From: Sitta carolinensis
Lineage: Eukaryota; Chordata; Aves; Passeriformes; Sittidae
DNA: 64,000 nucleotides
Direction of reading: 5' to 3'
NCBI GenBank assembly: GCA_032173965.1
Contig: CM063292.1
Span: 5,966,001-6,030,000, forward strand
How positions within the stretch are numbered: position 1 is the first letter of the stretch; each line of letters opens with the position of its first letter. The notes under the pieces were generated by a model. It made no database searches. It had not been told where the DNA came from and worked only from the letters and a program-made list of their open reading frames with translations. Positions 1 to 13,589 of this stretch are shown in pieces. The translations under genes were made by a program, and so were the position numbers.

Positions 1-1203
1 CTTCAGGACCAAAAAAGTAGGTTTCTATAAAATTTTGACCATAAAATAGAGGTTTGAAAATTTATGTTCTGTGGGTTTGTGAAGGTCATTGGAGGGAAGG
101 AAGACTCATAACAGTAGTAAGAAAATAAATAAATTCTCACTGATATTTTGGAGCACTGCTTGGTATTGCTCAAAGTAACTTTTTACAACTGACTTGAATA
201 GCAACAGCCCTTAGCCAGAATCTTGGGACAGCACCAACCAAAATGCCTGCATAATATTACCTTTCCCCATAAGCTGCTCCTTTCTTTTCCCACAAGAATG
301 TTATGTGAATACAAATAAAAGACAATGTGGTCCTGGCTTGCATGGGAAGTGAGCTGTGTCCTACAGTCATAATTAGGGAGGGCAGTGGCCCATGAAATCT
401 TTTCACCAGGAGAAGATCCACACCATAAAAATATCTGCAATCCTGTGGTATATGGTGCACTGTTTTATAATCAATATTCATTCATAACACTCCATAAACG
501 GGTGTTTTGCAACCTGATGCTGAATTTAAGCTGCACTTTGTTTAAAAAATGATTTTGAGGGTAATCAAGGACAAAGGGTGGAGGAGTTTAGAGCTTGTCT
601 ACTGATAAAAGCCAACATAACATGGATAACCAGCAGGAAGCTTTTCTGTTTACTTGAAGAGTACTGAAACCTTCAACTGGCCTTTACACAATGAAGTGTT
701 AAAGAGGAGATCCAGTGCCTTTGAACTAAATTAGGTCAATATTATATGCAGGACAGAATTTTATGAGGGTAGGGGCAGAAAGCTGTCACTTTCTTTTAAT
801 TTCAATAAACCATACACAGCATCTTTTAAAAATTAACTAGCTCATAAAAGTTCATCAGTCCTGAATTGTAATTAATTTCTGTGTGCAGAAAGATCATTTG
901 CCCATAGGTGTTGCTTACTCATTTAAATCAGGGGCACTGCAGCTACCTGACAATTCTATTAAAACAGTTCTTGATGAATCCTGGCTTTATTTAACAGCTT
1001 TAAACACTGAAGCATTAAACCAAAGTGGTGATATCCATATACTAACAGAGGTAAAACTGCTACCTGCCATTCACTGGGTAGGTGTTGCAGTAGAACAGTA
1101 CATGGGGAATTCATGATCTCAGCTATGGCATAAAGATCTTAAAGCCTGACACCAGCAAAAAAAATTCGGACACTGTGCCCTCATAATGGCTGTCAGAAAA
1201 AGG

Positions 1204-1241
<38 letters not shown>

Positions 1242-4200
1242 ACAAATATACCATCCATACCCCTCAAAACAGGGGTGGCAATACTTGTCTCTCCTTATCC
1301 AGGAGAACCATTTTTATCCATTATACACAGTACTGTTCAATACCCCAGCTCAGCTAGAAAAGCAATTCTTCTGGTGTAATGACATAACCAATATTATTAT
1401 ATATCAAGCCTTTTAAGAAATCTAAAGAAGAAAAGATTCCATTATTTGCCACAAGAAGCTTCTGCTAACTGTATCCAACAAACTCCTGTACAAGGTTCCC
1501 ACATGTGATGAGAAAGTGTTTTTGTAGCCACCATCACCCTCCTGTTTACTCATAAAAAAATACAATGTGGCATATTGCTGAATTGAATGCCACTGACAGC
1601 TTTAATACACATTTTGGCATGGCTGCTGAAATGCTTTTTCTCCCCCTGCTTGCACATCCACATGCTCAGTGACCACAGGAGCTGCCCAAGCCCCAGCAGA
1701 GCAGTGTTGTGACCAGGTAAGTTTATACTCCTGCTTAGAGTTCCTCAGCCCTCAGCAAAACACATTTTCACTATCACAGGAACAAGTTCTCCTAAACCCT
1801 GTGGAAAGTCAACATCTAAAATGCCAAGCCTTCAGATCCAGGGTTCAGATACCCACATATGTAACTGGAGCCTCCAAACTTAAAAGTTCAAAGCTTTTGT
1901 ATCTTTCCAAACCGGATCCAAGCAGGGCTCATTACACCTAAATAACAGTGTCTGCAGAAATTTCAGGAATAAATAGTGAGTTTGACCTTGACTTGATCTC
2001 TCGGTTTCCACTGCAGAGGAAGCTCTGAGCTTCATGTTGGCAGCGATAGGCTTCTCTCATCTATGCTCTGGCCTTAATAGAGGCTCTTGTAAGCACATCC
2101 AGGAGAAAAATAAAGTAATGTCTATAAGGAAATAAATACATTTCACTCGTATTCTATGAATTACACATTAATACAATAATGAAACTCTTGTCATATTAAG
2201 ATGGACTCTGTAAAAAAAAAAAAAAAAGTATTTACAACACTGAGCCACTTGCTCCTTCTCATGTTCATTTGTCTAAAAAAAAATGCCAAGTAGCCAAGAC
2301 AAACATTTCAAGTTCAAGAAATGTCACCCTGTGTCTTGCTACAGTCTGTCCTTTGTTTTCAGGACAATGTGCTTCCACTGGGGTATAAACATATGGAAGG
2401 GTGTAGTAGAAAAATTAATTTTTTCAGAGATCCATGACGAGGCAGAATTAAGCTAGTATGAACAAGCATGAATTCTGACCTTTCCCAACTTCAGAGTTCC
2501 GGGGGTTCAAACAATATTTTTTTTTTTTTTTATTTCCAGCTAATATTCTGAATTTAACGCTCACTTTGATATTCAGTTAATGCTTCCTTTTGTTCTATTC
2601 TTAAACACTGGCAACACTGCTTCACTACCATCACCTTTATCTTTCTATGAGTTCTGGTCAAAACACATTTCCCAAAATCAAGGCCTTTCTCCTTGGCTCA
2701 TTACAGGTAATGACAAGTTGCTATCTCAGAGCATTCTCCAAAGTTTCCTCTCCAGAGCAAAGGGATGATTTCAAAGTATCCACACAAATAATACTGTGTA
2801 ATAAATGTTGACTTTTCACATCAGGCTAGTTACAGGTTTAATGGAGACCTGCATTTATCCCAAGTGGTGTCAGGCTCGCTGGTAAAATTATTGCAATGTT
2901 GGGTTGTGAAAAATACAGAAAAAATACTGACAACACAGAAAAAACTCTCTCTTCCCACCAGAACAATATATAGGTGTTGGTGAGTTCAAAAGGCATCAGA
3001 GACAGCTTTATTAATGCAGCAAAAATAGGGTCTTTGAGTTTAAGAAGCAAAAATACCCACAAAATAGCACTAACCTTCCAGCCTTAAAAAATAGCAAGTT
3101 TTTTGTCTATACTTTAACTCCTTTTCCCAGCTGACCTCCTGCTACATAATGAGGCAGAAAATGCCCTGCAATATTGAAAGTGTGTAAGAAATAGTTGGCT
3201 TCACACCCAAACCAGAAAACTGAGGCTCAGTGTGTCTCTGCAGCTAAACAAAGGTGAGCTAAAAATTCATATTGTCAACCTTGTTCTGAATTTTCCTGTA
3301 ACTGTAAGATAAAAAGCACTAATTATTAGGGAAAAAAAAAAAAAATGAAAAGAGAAGAATCTCCCCCATCCCAAGAACGCATGGTGGAGGATATGAAAAC
3401 AGTAGATGGCAGGAATAACAAATGCTTTCTTTTCCAAGTGCACTCCCATGATTTATGAAAGGTGTTCCTCACTGTGGGAAGATAATGCCATTTGAAATGG
3501 TCCATTTCATAAATCTATCCTCTTCATCCCTAGCTGCGTACAGGACTACTATGAGCCCCTGAATCCAGTAATGTTTTCATCCTCTATTGACAAAAAAAGG
3601 ACTTTGTTTGGAGTGAGGCAATGATGCAGCTCCGGAGGAGCAGCGGCTAAAGCTCGCTCTCGGGGGCTTTCCCTGGCACAGCCCCACAGCTGCAAGGCAC
3701 AGGGAGCAGGATAAGCAGAAAGGAGAAACAACCAACACATCCCACATCCCCCGTGTCTTTTTAGCACTAGTGGCATTAATTATAATGTTTGACTAATCCT
3801 CTGCACTACCACATAACCAAATGTTTTGCCTGAATTTTCTCTTCGTCCCCGCAATAGTTTTGTCACTGGATCCCAGCTATTTCCAGCTCATCTGTTCACC
3901 AGCCCAGCTTGTTTCTCTGCAGGTCTGCTTCCAGAAGATGCTCCCATGCCAAATGTGGTGGTTGCTGTAGACAAGGACTGATCATAAACGGAACTGAAAT
4001 TCATTTTACTGACTTTTTATGTTGCAAACAATGGCAGAGGGTAAAGAGGAAAATACTTAATGTCCTCAGTATTATGGAGCAGTTTTGAGCTGGGACTGAA
4101 AACCATTAGAAGCAATTCTTGGAGAATGGGAGTATAGGGAAATCAAGAGGTAAAATATGAGATGAAAGTGTTTCTGGGAGCATTTGACGTGTAATGCAGC

Positions 4201-6460
4201 CAACAGAAACATTTAAAAGAGTTTTATATTATTTGTACTATTTAGGAAAGAGGAGATGGAAGCCCCACAAGTTTCTCATTTCATGTTGGAACAGGGAGCT
4301 GCCCTGCTCGTTCTGCCTTTTCTGATGCTCTAAACAGTAGCAAAGCAAATGCCATTAAAGAAAATTAGGCATAGATCAGTCAGTTTTAGATACCAGCTTA
4401 GCTTTCGCTGTTGTTAGGGAGCTGGAAGCTCTACCCTGCCCTGGCAGCACGGTCACAGATTTCATGAGCAAATTTTGGCAGCCTTCTCATCCTGCTGAAG
4501 TGAAATTGTGTTTTGACCAAATTTCCCTCTGAGTGCTTGAGCAATGCCATTTTTCTACACACTTTGCTACACACAGTTTCAGAAGCAGATGAATGGCCTT
4601 TGTAGAACATGAAATTTCCATGGCTTTGGTAAGAACTTTACAAACTATATACATGTTTTGAACTGTCACTTTGAGATCTTAATTTGCATATTTTGACTTG
4701 TGCATGAAAAGCAATTTCAAGGTCAGCTTCTGTGGAGAAATACAGGGTAGCTCCATTAAAAGTCTACTGGCACTTTGCATATTTATTTTTCTTCCCTGTA
4801 GTATGCATGGGATCTCATAAATCAGGATAAACAAACATCAGAGGTCACTCATAGGTGTGCTCAGTGCATTTCCACACCTAGCAGGAAGGCGTTCTGCAAA
4901 CACCAGGATGCCTCCAGAGTAACAGCAAAGAAACATTGCTCCCTATAATATACATTTATTTCTAGGGGTACAAGGTTGTGATGAAGTCTGTTGGGAAAGA
5001 TGGAGAAAAAAATTTAAATCTACAGTCCTTGCCAATTTGTGGAAGGCAGAATCTCTTGCAAGACACGGAGTCCTAACTGTGCCTGCAGCACAGATTATGC
5101 AAAGAAAACAAAAAAATGAAACACCAAACATAAGAAAACATAAAACAACACATAACTCCCCCACACACATGCTTTCAGTTTTCATCTCTCTCTAAAGAGA
5201 TAAGATTTTATCAGAGATTGTGAAAGTCTTATTACGAACACTTACTAGGTAATATTCTGAATTTTTCTGGAAATGCAATCAGGCTGTATTTCTTTATCAA
5301 CACAACCCATCGTCTCCAGGACTGCTGCCTTGGCTGTTGAATCTCCATCCTTTCAGAGCTGCATCAGTCTTGGCAGCAATGGGAAAACCCCAAATGCATT
5401 ACAGTCATGAGCTTTTATGTCACACCTGAGGCCCCAGATTACAAGACTGGAACTCTAAAACACAGCAGAGCTCTAAAAGCACCACTGCTAAAACAGTGGA
5501 GGCAAGAACACCAAAACTAGTTAATTTGGACAGTAGAGATGACTGCTCTCCACCAAGAGAGGTGACAAACTGAAAAAGACAATACAACTCTATGCAAAAT
5601 TGTTGTAACAAGACCATGCCCTTTTACCATTTGGGTTTTTCTGAAGGTGGTGACCATGAGTACAATATGGGATAAGAATACTGTATTTAGGGAGCTTCTG
5701 AAAATTGCTCAATTTTGAAGTTGATTTTTGCAAGTGAATCTCTACAAAAATAGCTGATGTTTGTTGGAGCGCCAACAGTACAGAGCCATTATTAAATGTA
5801 ATTGTAGAAACTGTCCTGAAACTTAAAATCTACATCAAGGTCTTTCATATAATGCTCTGATTATACAGAAATATAAAAATAAGGTCTCTGACTTTGTACA
5901 GTATATAAATTCCCCAGCCAATTGTGTGCATGGATGTTTGTAAACTTGATTGCTCTAAAAAAGCCCGAAATCTTTTTATTGTTGTGTTAAAACCTGCTTT
6001 TCCAGGAGGAATCAGGGTGGGGTTTTTTGCTGGTTTCTGGGTGAAACTACCAGCACTTGAGACTTCAGGAAAGGACTCTGCTGAACATGGGAGTTCAAAA
6101 TCTTAAAAAAACTTACTGGAAAAGTTGCAGTGCACTGCTCATGCCTTCTCCAGTTGTGGAAGGCAGAAAAGAGCAATAACTTTGGAGTCTGTGGATTCCA
6201 GTGGAGATCTATTTGCCCTCATTTCACAAGAGAGAATCTTCCATCATGAAATACAGGCTGCCTCCCTCCTGTTGGGTTGGAGGCTTTAATGGGTCACTGC
6301 TCCCAGTTTCCCCATGTTCCATAAACCACAGAGACTTTGATACACAAACTGCCTTTACCATCCTGACTGACAAATCCCTTGTCTTAAAGAGTGATTTGAT
6401 GTTCATAATGATCAGATTTCTTCCTAACATGAATTAGGACAAATATCTTTCAACAGGATC
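1..6460. other. Gene-less AT-rich sequence
   Basis: I see no supported gene here. Open frames are short (all under about 90 codons) and several begin with GTG, TTG or CTG rather than ATG, so they mean little in a vertebrate. The stretch contains an A36 run (1204-1239), an A16 run (2212-2227), a T-run around 2517-2532, and a small CpG cluster around 3630-3670 (about five CpG in 40 bases) in otherwise CpG-poor DNA. Nothing shows a splice-site series, a conserved domain or a recognisable repeat family. Intergenic or intronic DNA is the simplest reading. Confidence 0.6.
1204..1239. repeat. Poly(A) run, 36 A
   Basis: An uninterrupted run of 36 A directly follows a short purine-rich stretch. No retroposed gene or LINE body is recognisable on its 5' side, so it reads as a homopolymer microsatellite rather than a clear retrogene tail. 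Such runs are length-polymorphic and are a common site of assembly error. Confidence 0.9.
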
Positions 6461-6925
6461 ATGGCCCCGAGGAATAATGGTGGGAAAAAGGGGGACATTC
6501 TACAGGACAGTAGTTTATCATTACAAGTAACTCTCCATCACCCAAATTACTGCGCTCCAGAAAACACTCTTGTCTCCTTTTTGACCGAGTCAAGACGAAG
6601 AAAGGCCAGCCCACGACTTGGCACAGAAAAACGGCACGAGAGAACGAGCAAGCTCAGGATCAATACAAACAAAATAGAGGTGACATTAATTGCCTGGAGC
6701 ATTAATAGACCATGTGAGAGAGTAGAAACCAGCTTAATTTTGAAAGCCAAGGGTGTTTGCCTGCCTTTTGTGCTTGGGTTTTGCTGGAATGGACATAAAT
6801 GTCACTTTTGTGTGCTGAGCTCCACACGGCTCTGGCAGACAGGCGGCAGCAGAAGGGTCTCCCCGGGGTGTTCCTCGGGGGGTGGATGCAGCCTCGGGCC
6901 CCCCAGCATGCAAAAGATGAGTTAA
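6461..6925 (+). other. Unassigned 154-codon open frame, probably non-coding
   Basis: This ATG-initiated frame has A at -3 and G at +4, a good vertebrate start context. The 154-residue product is basic between about residues 43 and 65 (Arg/Lys-rich) and Gly/Ser/Pro-rich at the end. I recognise no domain, signal peptide or membrane segment. Two shorter frames overlap it on the minus strand. The DNA under codons 40-110 is CpG-richer than its surroundings (about six CpG in 6583-6650) and carries an ATTAAT/TAATTGCC cluster, so it could be a regulatory element that happens to be open. An expressed gene is possible but unsupported. Confidence 0.15.
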
Positions 6926-7215
6926 TTGTACCATATTGTTGTCCTTCATTTTTTTAATACTTGGAAGAATGCTCAAGTGCCTCTTGATGGGCTCATTTTA
7001 GTTATTCTAAACTAAAAATAAACCCAAAACAACAACCAACCTTCAAACCCACCCAAGTCAAAATATGAAAAGCTTCAGGGTTTTTTTCAGGAAAAAGCTT
7101 GGTTTTCCATTGCTACTTGATCTGCTACTCAGGATGAATCTCACTTAGACCACGGCTTCAATGTTTTCCTTTAAGATCACTGATTGCGGGACGCTGTGAT
7201 TCTGGAGGAATAAAA

Positions 7216-7350
7216 AATCACAGAATCACCAGGTTGGAAGAGTCCTTCAAGATCATTGAGTCCAACCCCTGCCCTAACACCTCAACTAAACCACAGCACT
7301 GAGTGCCATACCCAGTCTTATTTTAAACACATCCAGGGAGGGTGACTCCA
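7216..7350 (-). mobile_element. Avian CR1 LINE, 5'-truncated 3' end
   Basis: Read on the plus strand, the block opens with AATCACAGAATCACC, the reverse complement of the 8-bp-repeat tail that ends CR1 elements. It continues through the family hallmarks: GGTTGGAAGAGTCC, TTCAAGATCATTGAGTCCAAC, a CTCAACTAAACCACAG segment, a GAGTGCCAT-CCCAGTCTT segment and the CACATCCAGGGAGGGTGACTCC end. The order and orientation place the CR1 3' terminus at the left, so the element lies on the minus strand. About 135 bp remain, all from the 3' UTR, which is typical of the heavily 5'-truncated copies in bird genomes. It has no coding potential. An ATAA-type microsatellite follows immediately on the right. Confidence 0.9.
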
Positions 7351-7391
7351 ATATAAACAGATAAATAAATAAATAAACAGACAAATAAAAT
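7351..7391. repeat. ATAA/CAGA-type microsatellite
   Basis: A degenerate tetranucleotide array of ATAA units with interspersed CAGA units sits against the truncated end of the CR1 piece. Confidence 0.75.
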
Positions 7392-10300
7392 TCCATAGGA
7401 ACATCTTGTGCTGGCAAGCCTAAATGTGGAGCCTCAGCCCTTGTGAGTGGCCTTTGAGAGCCCCCTGTAGCTGTTGACTGGTAAGCATTGAAGCAGTTTT
7501 GTCAGCCTCACCACAAACATTTTCCTTCTGAATCCTCTCGCCAATGAAATCAGCTGGCAGAGCTTCAGTGAAGTTCAGGTAGCAAAGTGCAGGCTCTGTG
7601 TAGCCCTGCTGCTCGGGGCCCCACTCACCTCCTCTCTGCCACGGCAGTATATTTATTTTAACGATTGACAGTATCTATCAGATTTTAGAGAGCTTGTTTA
7701 ATGACCTTTTCCAAAATCTTCCATTCATTTCTTCAGTTTCTCACTTTCTCTCCCTTTTTCTTTTTAAAATAAATTACTGTTATAAAAACAAATCCAGCAG
7801 AAGGGAAAATATTCAGTGCCTAGAAACTGAAAAATTGAGTATTTGCTTTTTATGGGGCACTGGAGTCTTCTAAAATACAGAACTGCTAGAAAACTTAAAT
7901 GCTGAGGACAAAAAAGTTCACTCAGTAGCTATGCAAATACACTACAGTTTTGAATCTCTTTGAAAAATAATTTAAATACTTGTGTTTCAATTTATGGTCT
8001 TAAAATGCCTGAAAAACACATTCCTACTTTTTAAATGGATTTTTTTAAGCGAGTCTTAAATACACTTTGATTATTTCCATTCTTGACATTATGCCTACTC
8101 AGGTATTTTGCACAGCAATTTGAAAGCAGAAAGGCAATTCCTAGCAATACCAACAGGTATATATTGATTTAACAAACACCTCCTCTTAAAGATGCACTTT
8201 CTTCTTCCCATGGAAGAGAAAATGTGAATTTAAACTGAATAAAGCCAAAAGCTAAAACACATTGTCTATAATGATTTCTTTGATGGAGAAAGCTCAGGTT
8301 CAAGTTCATTATCTTGGTATTTTCAGAGGAGTTTGCCTGCAGCTTTTAGGAACAACATTTAACTGAATTTTATATGTGAACATTAAAGAAACAGTAATGC
8401 ACAGGTATAAAATAAGTGATCAAACTGAAAGTAAAGCGCACAGCTTTCTCCCTGTTAGCCTACACTGTTATTATCTTTTCAGAAGATGTCAAAACCTTTT
8501 CTCAGGAATTCTCATTTTTCATACATTTTGGAAGTAGGTACAATTACTTTAACAGCTCTCTATAGCACTAAGACATCTGTAGCAAAAACGGTTATTTACT
8601 TCAAAGCCAGAAGATTTTGCAGGCAGAAAGGAATGACAGGCAGAAACAGAGGGCCAGAGACACTGCTATTGAACTTCTGTGTTTAATGAAACACAAATAT
8701 AAAAAATAGTTTATGTAAATATGTATTTACAAAGGACAAAATGCATTTGTAGGCATGTGTAGTATGTAACCAGAGGCCATAGCAATTAGCATTCTCTTTT
8801 CAGTTCCTGACTGGAGCTGTAGTGTAAAACACAAACTACAATGAGCATTATGTTATTTCACCCAAGTCTGAATATTGACTCAATTTTAAGCAGATACCCC
8901 TGATCTCTTAAAAGTAGGAATTATAAGAAAAACACCCTGAATTCCAAGCCTTGCAATACTCAGGGAAACACAGACATGAACATTTACTGCACCCATGCAG
9001 TGCAGGCTCAGTGGAAAAGGTGGTCAAATGTATTTGAGAACAAAAGGGGTTGTGTTGTAAAGATAACTACATTTGAAGGAAAGCAACTCACAAAGGGCAA
9101 GACAAAAGAAATCAGCTTGGTGATTAGACACCAAAGTCATCACAGCTCTGTGGCAGCCTTAATTTATGTCTTGAACATTAAGTGCATTCTCCCCTTTTCC
9201 TCCTCCTTCCTCTTCTGCTCTTAAATTTCTCAGCTCTCCAAGAAGCCAAACCTCTCGTGTCACACTGGTCCCTCAAGCAGTGCCACTGAGAGCCCAGTGA
9301 ACCAACCCAAAACTGTACTTTGAAGTGGTTTTAAAACAGATGAAATAAGGCAAAGAAAGTTTGTTCCCAGTTCAAATTCAAAACATTTTGTGAGAGTCAA
9401 AGCTTTATGCTGGCAAAGTGGCAGAAGGCAGTTCTGCAAGCAAGGGACAGCATCATTCACAGCAAGGACTGCAGTGGCCAGGGAGCCGGGGATGCTCAGG
9501 TGAGGGACTTTGTTTATATTTATTTTCCTTTAGCATCATGAGAACAAGGCACAGCTGGATTTGTCTGGTGTGCACAAAGCCGGCATCTCCCTTTACTGAT
9601 ACTGCAGAATTCCTGTCTCTGCAGATTCCTGTCCAGTTTGTCACTAGCCGGGCCACAATCTCCTTGGTCTCTCTGCTCTGATTGAGCCATCTCACAACCA
9701 GATCTTCCTCTTGGAGCTACACTGATGACGGAAATGTGTTTTGATTTGAAGACAAAATAGCCCACAGGTTCTGTTAAACTGGAGGAAGAGGAATTACTAT
9801 AACAAAAAGGTGACAAATAGAATAATCACTCAGAGGCTTAGAAAAAATGCACATATTTGGTGGGAGTTTAAAGTGCTTGTTTTATGACTGGGCTGTACTT
9901 GGACTCTGTTCTGCTGTCAGATGTGCAGGGAAAGCCAATATGATTGTCCTATTCTCAACTGTCATACCTGAACATTGCTAACTAATTTTACACAAAGGTA
10001 TAGCATCACAGAACCTGCTGTAGCCTTTTTACAAGCCGAACATCAACTCAAACATTGTTATCTAGTCTGATCACTTCATTAACTGGTATCTGAGATACTG
10101 AAATAGATAATTAAAATAACACATCTGGACCTGTGAGAATTTGTCCTCTAATGTTTAGTCCCCTTACATTCCATGATACATTTACAGAATTTTCATCATT
10201 GGGAGCAGGGACTGACCCCCCCAGCTCCACCCTCCTGTCAGGGAATTGCAGACTGAGGTTCTCCCCTGAGTCGCCTTTTCTCTTGGCTCAGCCCCCCTAA

Positions 10301-11017
10301 GATGCTCCTCTTCAGGCTTCTGCTATTTGCTCTTTTTGGCCCAAACTTGAACTATTTGCATAGTTCCAAACAAAACCCATCTAAGGAAGGTGGAAGGTTT
10401 TCCTGGGAAGGAGGTGACAGAATTGATGGGCTCCTGGAGAATTGTCTCTCCAAAACCGTGAGCTGCCACGCTGGGGTCTCACTGCCCTGCGGGAGGCTCA
10501 GCAATGCTGGAAAGAAGCATCTGTGCCACCTGAGGATGGGAGCTCAGCACCTGTAATACCACTCAGAGGTGCTGCAAACATACCAGGGAACAGTTTTGGT
10601 TTGTTTTGTGTCTGCTACAACCATGAGCTCTCACTCAGAGCAGGAGTGTGGCATTGACAGCAAGGTCAAACAAATAGAAGTGTCACATGAGAATTTAGAA
10701 CACAGCTCATGGTCCTGAGATGCAGCCACAAGGAATGAGTAAGATCAAAATATTTAACAGATTTGTATGGTACTAGTTTTTGCTAAGGGGATGGTAGAAA
10801 GAGCAGTTTGAAGAGACGTTTTCCAGAGCTGAATACACCCCAAGCAGTGCAAACGCTGCTGGCCAGGAAGTTGCTCCCAGTGAGATCAGAACAGAGGTTT
10901 ATTCTTCTTTTATCAGCTCTGCCTTCCAAGCCTCCTTAGAGCACAAGCACCACCACATACACACAAAAGTCTCATCTTTAAAACCTAGGGCTCAGCACTA
11001 AGCTGCCCCCTGGGAAA
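7392..11017. other. Gene-less sequence
   Basis: No supported gene. Open frames are at most about 98 codons and overlap one another on both strands (for example around 9420-9816). A T/A-rich, TAAT- and GACAG-containing stretch around 7640-7760 looks regulatory but cannot be judged without alignment. The stretch 9205-9240 is pyrimidine-rich. A GC-richer patch around 10200-10560 holds two overlapping short frames with no recognisable protein. Confidence 0.55.
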
Positions 11018-11079
11018 CAAAAAAAAAACCCAAAAAACACAAAAAAAAAAAAAAAAACCAAAAAAAACAAACAAACAAA

Positions 11080-11126
<47 letters not shown>
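11018..11126. repeat. A-rich tract ending in a 46-A homopolymer
   Basis: The tract contains A-runs broken by single or paired C, a short (ACAA/CAAA)n array, and then an uninterrupted run of 46 A (11081-11126). The Phe-rich frames read from the opposite strand are artefacts of this run. No retrogene body can be recognised on the left, so I call it a simple repeat. Confidence 0.9.
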
Positions 11127-11129
<3 letters not shown>

Positions 11130-13589
11130 GGATATATTAAAAAGACCCAAACCAATACATGTATTTTTCTGCCCCTGTGTCTTGGAAAGAGGAGATTGGT
11201 CACACAGGCTTTTCCACATTCCCTGAAGGTGAACACTGGATATTGTCATATCCTCTCCATTGAGGGCATGGAAATAAAGACATATCTGCTTGCTGTCCCC
11301 TACCAGAAGAAAGGGAAGGGGAGAAAAAACCCACCAGAAATCAAGTGGCAAACATTAATTCTCATTTCATAAATAATCTTCCTAGCACCTTAATTGGGCT
11401 GAATGATTTGATAATAAGCAGACCTATTTTGTTCAGTCTATTGATGTCTGCACAGTGAAAAAAAAAAAAGAATGCATAAATTATATAAATACTTTCTTAA
11501 GGCAGTTTCTCAAACTTCTAGTTCTGTCTAAACCTTGATAAATATTTTCAAAACTCTTCTGGAATTGAAACAGCAAGAATTAAACTAAAACTTTCAGCAA
11601 CAGTGTTAATCACTGAAGAAAAGCATTAAAACAAATGAGTCTATTCTGCCTCCTGAATGTGCCATTTCAATACAGCACATTTCTGCAGATGTTTGTTCAA
11701 AAAGCAGTGTTTTTCCTACAGACCTAAATATCCTCATTATAAACTTTTAAAAAAATAAATCCTTGCTTTAAAAAAACAAAACAAAACAAGAGAGCATAAT
11801 TCTTCAAAAATTATTGAATTGTTTTCTTTTATTAGCCCTCTGCTAAAAAGGAGATAAATGCAAATTTTGGGTGGAGACAATGGCCTCTTTCTTAAGCTCT
11901 AGTGATTGCTAATCAGATTTAGAAATCTGTATGAAAACAAAAGAGGAAAGAAAGAAGAAAGAAAGGGAAACAAGGAGGAGAATATGAATGAGATTGAGAG
12001 CAGGTATGAAGCAAAACTTCTTTTTCCCACAATTAAATAACAACAACATAAAACAAAACTAAACCATGTTCCCTGTAACTGAGGACAAGCCAAGCATCGT
12101 TTGACAGTCAGTAAAGAGTAATTGTACAAGCTTTTGTTAATATGTTCCACCAGGATTTCTCTGAGCACTAGAAGCTGCTCACTGGTTTTGCATAATAAAG
12201 CCAACCTGAGATCAGACACAACAAAACTCCATTATTCCCACTCGTATTTCAGTTCAGAAGTCAGAAAGTGCTCTTTGGAATGACTGTTGTAATAAAGGCA
12301 AGAGAAAGCATCACTAACACCATCTCTTCTTCGTTTTCTTCTTAGAATAAACTTTCAAAGAAGGAATCATGATTAGTGGGAGGGAGCCCCAATGGTAGCA
12401 AAGACTTTTATCACATCAGTAAATTTAAACATATATGGATTTATACATATCTATATCATGTATATCATTGCATTTATTAGACTTACTGAATTCTTAAAAT
12501 CTGGTTGATATGCACTAAATGGGAGAGAGACCAATAAGCTGGGAGTGTTCCATGGAAATTTGCACAGAGTTTCTCAAGGCCAAGTTAAAATTTACCTGTG
12601 TAGCAGATGCCCAAAGGGTCTTTTAAGAGCTACCTGAAATGAGAACTGCTCTAAACCTTTCAAAATCAGGCACAATAAAACCTTCCAGTTACCTAATTTT
12701 ACCACAATAGCCACAGCAAAATCACTGCTCCCCTCTTTTACCCATAGTTGGCCTAACAATACTTCAGGGATTGTCTCTTTCTTGTGTTTTTGCTTGTCTG
12801 GGTTTTTTTTGGTTTGTTTTTTTTTTTGGTTTTTTTTGGTTTTTTTGTGCTACAGTAAAACAAAAACCACAAACTCTATCTTGAGCTATTTGTGGAGTGT
12901 CCAACTGTCTGGGATATTTAACTCCCAGAGGAAGAGGGGAACCTCCAAAGAACCAAATTCTATATTCTCTGACTCCTTTATCACTTGACCCTAAAAAGTA
13001 AATGCTGATAAGAGAGGACATGTTCACATACCAAGTGCTTTATTAAAACCATTTTTCCCACTTCTTCAACATGGCACTTCAGCATCCTGGGAAAAGCAGC
13101 AAATTGGGGGGGGGAGAGTATTATTATTTTTTAATATATACTTTGGGTCTGGATAATAAAGGGATATTTCTTATCATAGGAAAGACAGAATTCCTTTCTT
13201 TAATCTCCTCCTGTTGAAACAAGACAATGTCACCCTAAAGTGTCAGGTGGAATTTATTTCACTGAGCTAACAACACTCATTTCCTTACCCTGTTGTTCCT
13301 TTAAAGCTTTCAGAATCTACACATAGACGTCTCTGAAATGCAGTTCATTTTGAACACAAGGAGGGAAGAGGAGGAATAGACAATCTTATCTCACCAGAAT
13401 ATCTTCATAGAAGCACATGTCCCAGAAGAAGAAAGGCTTTATGCTTGTAATTTCATTCAATATTTCTTTTCAAGCATTTGAATAATGGGCTTTACAGAGC
13501 ATCTTTTTGATACTAACAGATCTTCATAACTAATAAAACCCTCTTACTGGGCCTTGGTACTTAGAATCCACAAAGTGTCTTTTACAAAT
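11127..13589. other. Gene-less sequence with purine and poly(T) tracts
   Basis: No supported gene. It contains an A-run (about 11459-11469), a GAAA-rich purine tract (about 11937-11975), a T-rich tract with GG interruptions (12800-12847), a G8 stretch near 13107-13114, and short random open frames. Confidence 0.55.

Noticed and set aside
3200..3245. AAACTGAGGCTCAG word resembling a MIR SINE
   Set aside because: Only about 14 bases match and the flanks do not continue the element.
10985..11351. Two minus-strand frames of 83 and 117 codons with long Phe runs
   Set aside because: They run through the A-rich tract and A46 homopolymer.
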